Shown: piece after piece, positions 62,478 through 64,000 of the stretch | Layout: the number at the start of each line of letters is the position of its first letter | Position numbering within the stretch: position 1 is the stretch's first letter | Assembly: GCF_005233845.1 (NCBI RefSeq) | Contig: NZ_SZQL01000020.1 | Span: 1 to 64,000 of the forward strand | Direction: 5' to 3' | Source of the DNA: Ilyomonas limi | Lineage (GTDB): Bacteria; Bacteroidota; Bacteroidia; Chitinophagales; Chitinophagaceae | DNA length: 64,000 nucleotides | Made by a program: the position numbers and the translations under genes | The notes under the pieces: generated by a model | Database searches by the model: none | The model's input: only the letters and a program-made list of their open reading frames with translations | What the model was told of the DNA's origin: nothing

Positions 62478-62885
62478 ATGAGAAGTATTTTATTCCTACT
62501 CTTTACCCTTTTAGTCTCAGGATTGTCAGCACAATCAAGTGAACCTTCTACTAATTTTTTCGGCTATCTGAATGATATTCGGTTGGATAGTATCAACGCT
62601 CATTATGCCGAAGTATATTTTAAATCCGAAATAAGTAAACAATCAGTTGATTACGGGAACAGCAGTATTTACGTAAGCTCACCCAAACTTTGCTTTACTT
62701 TTCAACCGGAAGACAACAAAAAAGATGCGTTTATCAGAGATAGTAAAGGAAATACGGTTTCTTTTAGAGGAAATATGGCTGCTGCACTTAACTTTTTGTA
62801 TTTTAATGGTTGGGATCTTGCAAACATTGTTTATGAAGATTCCTCCATGCATAGCTATTATTTTCTATTAAAAAAGAGAATATAG
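62478..62885 (+). CDS. Small exported protein of unknown function
   Basis: A 135-residue protein with a signal peptide ending GLSAQ near residue 19. The mature domain is about 115 residues of mixed helix and strand, with MAAALNFLYFNGWDLANIVYED near its end. A similar layout is seen in short hypothetical proteins of this phylum; I do not recognise a family. It lies between a terminator and a MITE-like repeat, so it is expressed alone. Confidence 0.6.
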   Translation: MRSILFLLFTLLVSGLSAQSSEPSTNFFGYLNDIRLDSINAHYAEVYFKSEISKQSVDYGNSSIYVSSPKLCFTFQPEDNKKDAFIRDSKGNTVSFRGNMAAALNFLYFNGWDLANIVYEDSSMHSYYFLLKKRI

Positions 62886-62938
62886 ACCTCTGTATCAATT
62901 GATGAGGCATCAGATGAAAAAAAAATACATTCATAGGC

Positions 62939-63161
62939 AACGCTGACAAGGTTTAAAACCTTAGAGTTCGAAACCTGCTAAAGTGCAATCTTACACTACG
63001 CCATTGCGAACGGAGTGAAGCAATCTGTGGATGGTAGTACAATCAAACTAAGCCATCTATATTGATGTAAGGTTGAGCACAAACTGCTTTGCTTAAGCCC
63101 GCAGTGACGATATTGCTTTACTCCCAAATACAACATTCATATTTAGAACACTGTTAGCGTT
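62939..63161. repeat. MITE-like dispersed element, copy B (inverted)
   Basis: This 223-bp element is the reverse complement of copy A at 23947-24171. Ends are AACGCTGACAAGGTT (62939-62953) and AACACTGTTAGCGTT (63147-63161). It ends nine bases before the stop codon of the LytTR regulator, so, as for copy A, it lies directly at the 3' end of a leftward gene. Confidence 0.85.
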
Positions 63162-63169
63162 AATTAAAT

Positions 63170-63886
63170 TTATAAACTCTGCCTTCCCGTCAAAGCCGCC
63201 ACTGCATCGCGGTAGTTTTCCCCTACGGGAAGCTCCATATCATCCATAAAAACACTGTTTTTTCTAATGGCAGTAATATAGTCAACAGAAACTATATACG
63301 ACTTGTGAATGCGTAGAAATCTGGCAGGCGGCAACTGGTCTTCTATCGTTTTCATATTCATGCGCGTAACCACCGGCTTGTTATTGTGCAAGTGAATTTT
63401 GATGTAATCTTTCAGTCCTTCAATCCACATAATATTGGCAATCACCAGTTTTACCAGGCTGTATTCTACATTTACAAAAATATATTCCGGGGCACTTTCT
63501 TTTTCAACAGCAATAGGCTGTTTTGTTTTTAACTGGTACAACTCCCACGCTTTGTTGCAGGCTTTAATAAACCGCTCCAAAGAAACCGGCTTTACGAGGT
63601 AATCAATCACATCTAAGTTGTAGCCATCCAATGCATATTTTTCGTATGCAGTGATAAGGATAAACATGGGTTTTTTTGCCAGACTTTGTATAAACTGCAA
63701 GCCTGTTAAGCCGGGCATTTGTATATCCAGGAAAATAAGATCAACGGATTGTTGTTGCAACACCTGCATTGCTTCCAGCGGGTTGGAACAAAGGGCAACT
63801 AATTCTAAATAAGGCACTTTGCTGATGTTATCTTCCAGCAGTTCGAGTGCAAGGGGTTCATCGTCTATGGCGAGGCAACGCAGCAT
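63170..63886 (-). CDS. LytTR-family response regulator
   Basis: A 238-residue cytosolic two-component regulator. The receiver domain has the acidic pair Asp8-Asp9, the phosphorylation site Asp54 in LIFLDIQMPGL, and Lys99 in DYLVKPVSL. The C-terminal LytTR domain covers ~135-238 (EGLKDYIKIHLHNNKPVVTRMNMK). The 3' end of its kinase gene overlaps its start by one base (TAATG), indicating coupled translation. The stop lies eight bases from MITE-like copy B. Targets are unknown. Confidence 0.93.
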   Translation of the reverse strand: MLRCLAIDDEPLALELLEDNISKVPYLELVALCSNPLEAMQVLQQQSVDLIFLDIQMPGLTGLQFIQSLAKKPMFILITAYEKYALDGYNLDVIDYLVKPVSLERFIKACNKAWELYQLKTKQPIAVEKESAPEYIFVNVEYSLVKLVIANIMWIEGLKDYIKIHLHNNKPVVTRMNMKTIEDQLPPARFLRIHKSYIVSVDYITAIRKNSVFMDDMELPVGENYRDAVAALTGRQSL

Positions 63887-64000
63887 TAGTGCAGTTTTAA
63901 TTGCAGCGAAGTTACAAACCAGCCATTCTTATCGGCAATTTGCAAAGAATGATTTTTGCCATATAGTAAATTCAAACGCCTTTTTACATTGGTAAGACCA
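63886..64000 (-). CDS. Sensor histidine kinase, C-terminal end (partial)
   Basis: The visible 37 residues read GLTNVKRRLNLLYGKNHSLQ and onward to KLH, then TAA. They match the end of LytS/YehU-type kinases, where GLxNvrkRLellY is typical of the last ATP-binding part. The gene continues past the window's right edge. The TAA overlaps the ATG of the LytTR regulator. The partial sequence shows no lesion. Confidence 0.85.
   Translation of the reverse strand, partial: GLTNVKRRLNLLYGKNHSLQIADKNGWFVTSLQLKLH

Noticed and set aside
1-64000. CRISPR arrays, tRNA or rRNA genes, restriction or other defence islands, prophage genes and transposases
   Set aside because: No repeat-spacer pattern, cloverleaf, rRNA-like stretch or typical mobile or defence protein motif was seen on either strand, as far as reading by eye allows.

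Overview
The window looks like a chromosomal segment of a Bacteroidota bacterium, most likely of the Chitinophagaceae type. The reasons are two proteins with type IX secretion (T9SS) C-terminal sorting domains, a TonB-dependent outer-membrane receptor, many short-signal lipoproteins, a LytTR regulator paired with a histidine kinase, Tat-type N-termini on sugar enzymes, RNase Y, a DUF47-Pit phosphate pair, TAnnTTTG promoter-like boxes and few Shine-Dalgarno sequences. Genus is inference. I see no rRNA, tRNA, CRISPR array, prophage or insertion-sequence transposase.

Layout. 0.4-4 kb: a leftward operon of ribokinase, an exported ADP-ribosylglycohydrolase and a GRP-type sugar transporter, probably a ribose or ribosyl-compound scavenging unit. 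4.4-6.1 kb: DUF47 and Pit phosphate transporter. 6.5-18.6 kb: housekeeping and small envelope genes (NDP-sugar pyrophosphorylase-like, ACC deaminase-like, lipB, tsaD, MacB-type permease, rny, small lipoproteins, RsmB-like methyltransferase). 18.6-23.3 kb: sucA and sucB, leftward, with a repeat between them. 23.6-31 kb: rpsT, queA, an RND/MMPL exporter, an aldo/keto reductase and a nicotinate phosphoribosyltransferase. 31-35 kb: a DUF2971 gene broken by one stop codon, then an exported oxidoreductase with a DUF6807 protein. 35-38 kb: a soluble multi-PAS histidine kinase and Hsp20. 38.7-43.3 kb: ankyrin protein, pyrophosphatase, phosphoesterase, Tat-type TIM-barrel enzyme and a cytochrome c-PQQ dehydrogenase lipoprotein. 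44-48.3 kb: two paralogous T9SS cargo genes, the second frameshifted. 48.4-57.5 kb: a carbohydrate-related cluster (CBM9-like protein, carboxylesterase, double esterase, DUF1593/Sde182-type protein, TIM-barrel enzyme, a GH3 glycosidase remnant, and a divergent Nudix-type regulator). 57.7-64 kb: LolA-like protein, TonB receptor, DUF2911, and a LytTR regulator with the end of its kinase.

The most informative non-obvious signals are three broken genes whose lesions can be read at base level (DUF2971 nonsense codon, T9SS cargo +1 insertion, GH3 remnant with a 1-base loss) and several families of non-coding inverted repeats. The clearest repeat is a ~225-bp MITE-like element present twice in opposite orientations, 39 kb apart, each time placed right against the 3' end of a gene. 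I found no clearly undescribed multi-gene system. The best functional leads are the exported ADP-ribosylglycohydrolase operon and the catalytically degenerate Nudix regulator facing the carbohydrate cluster.
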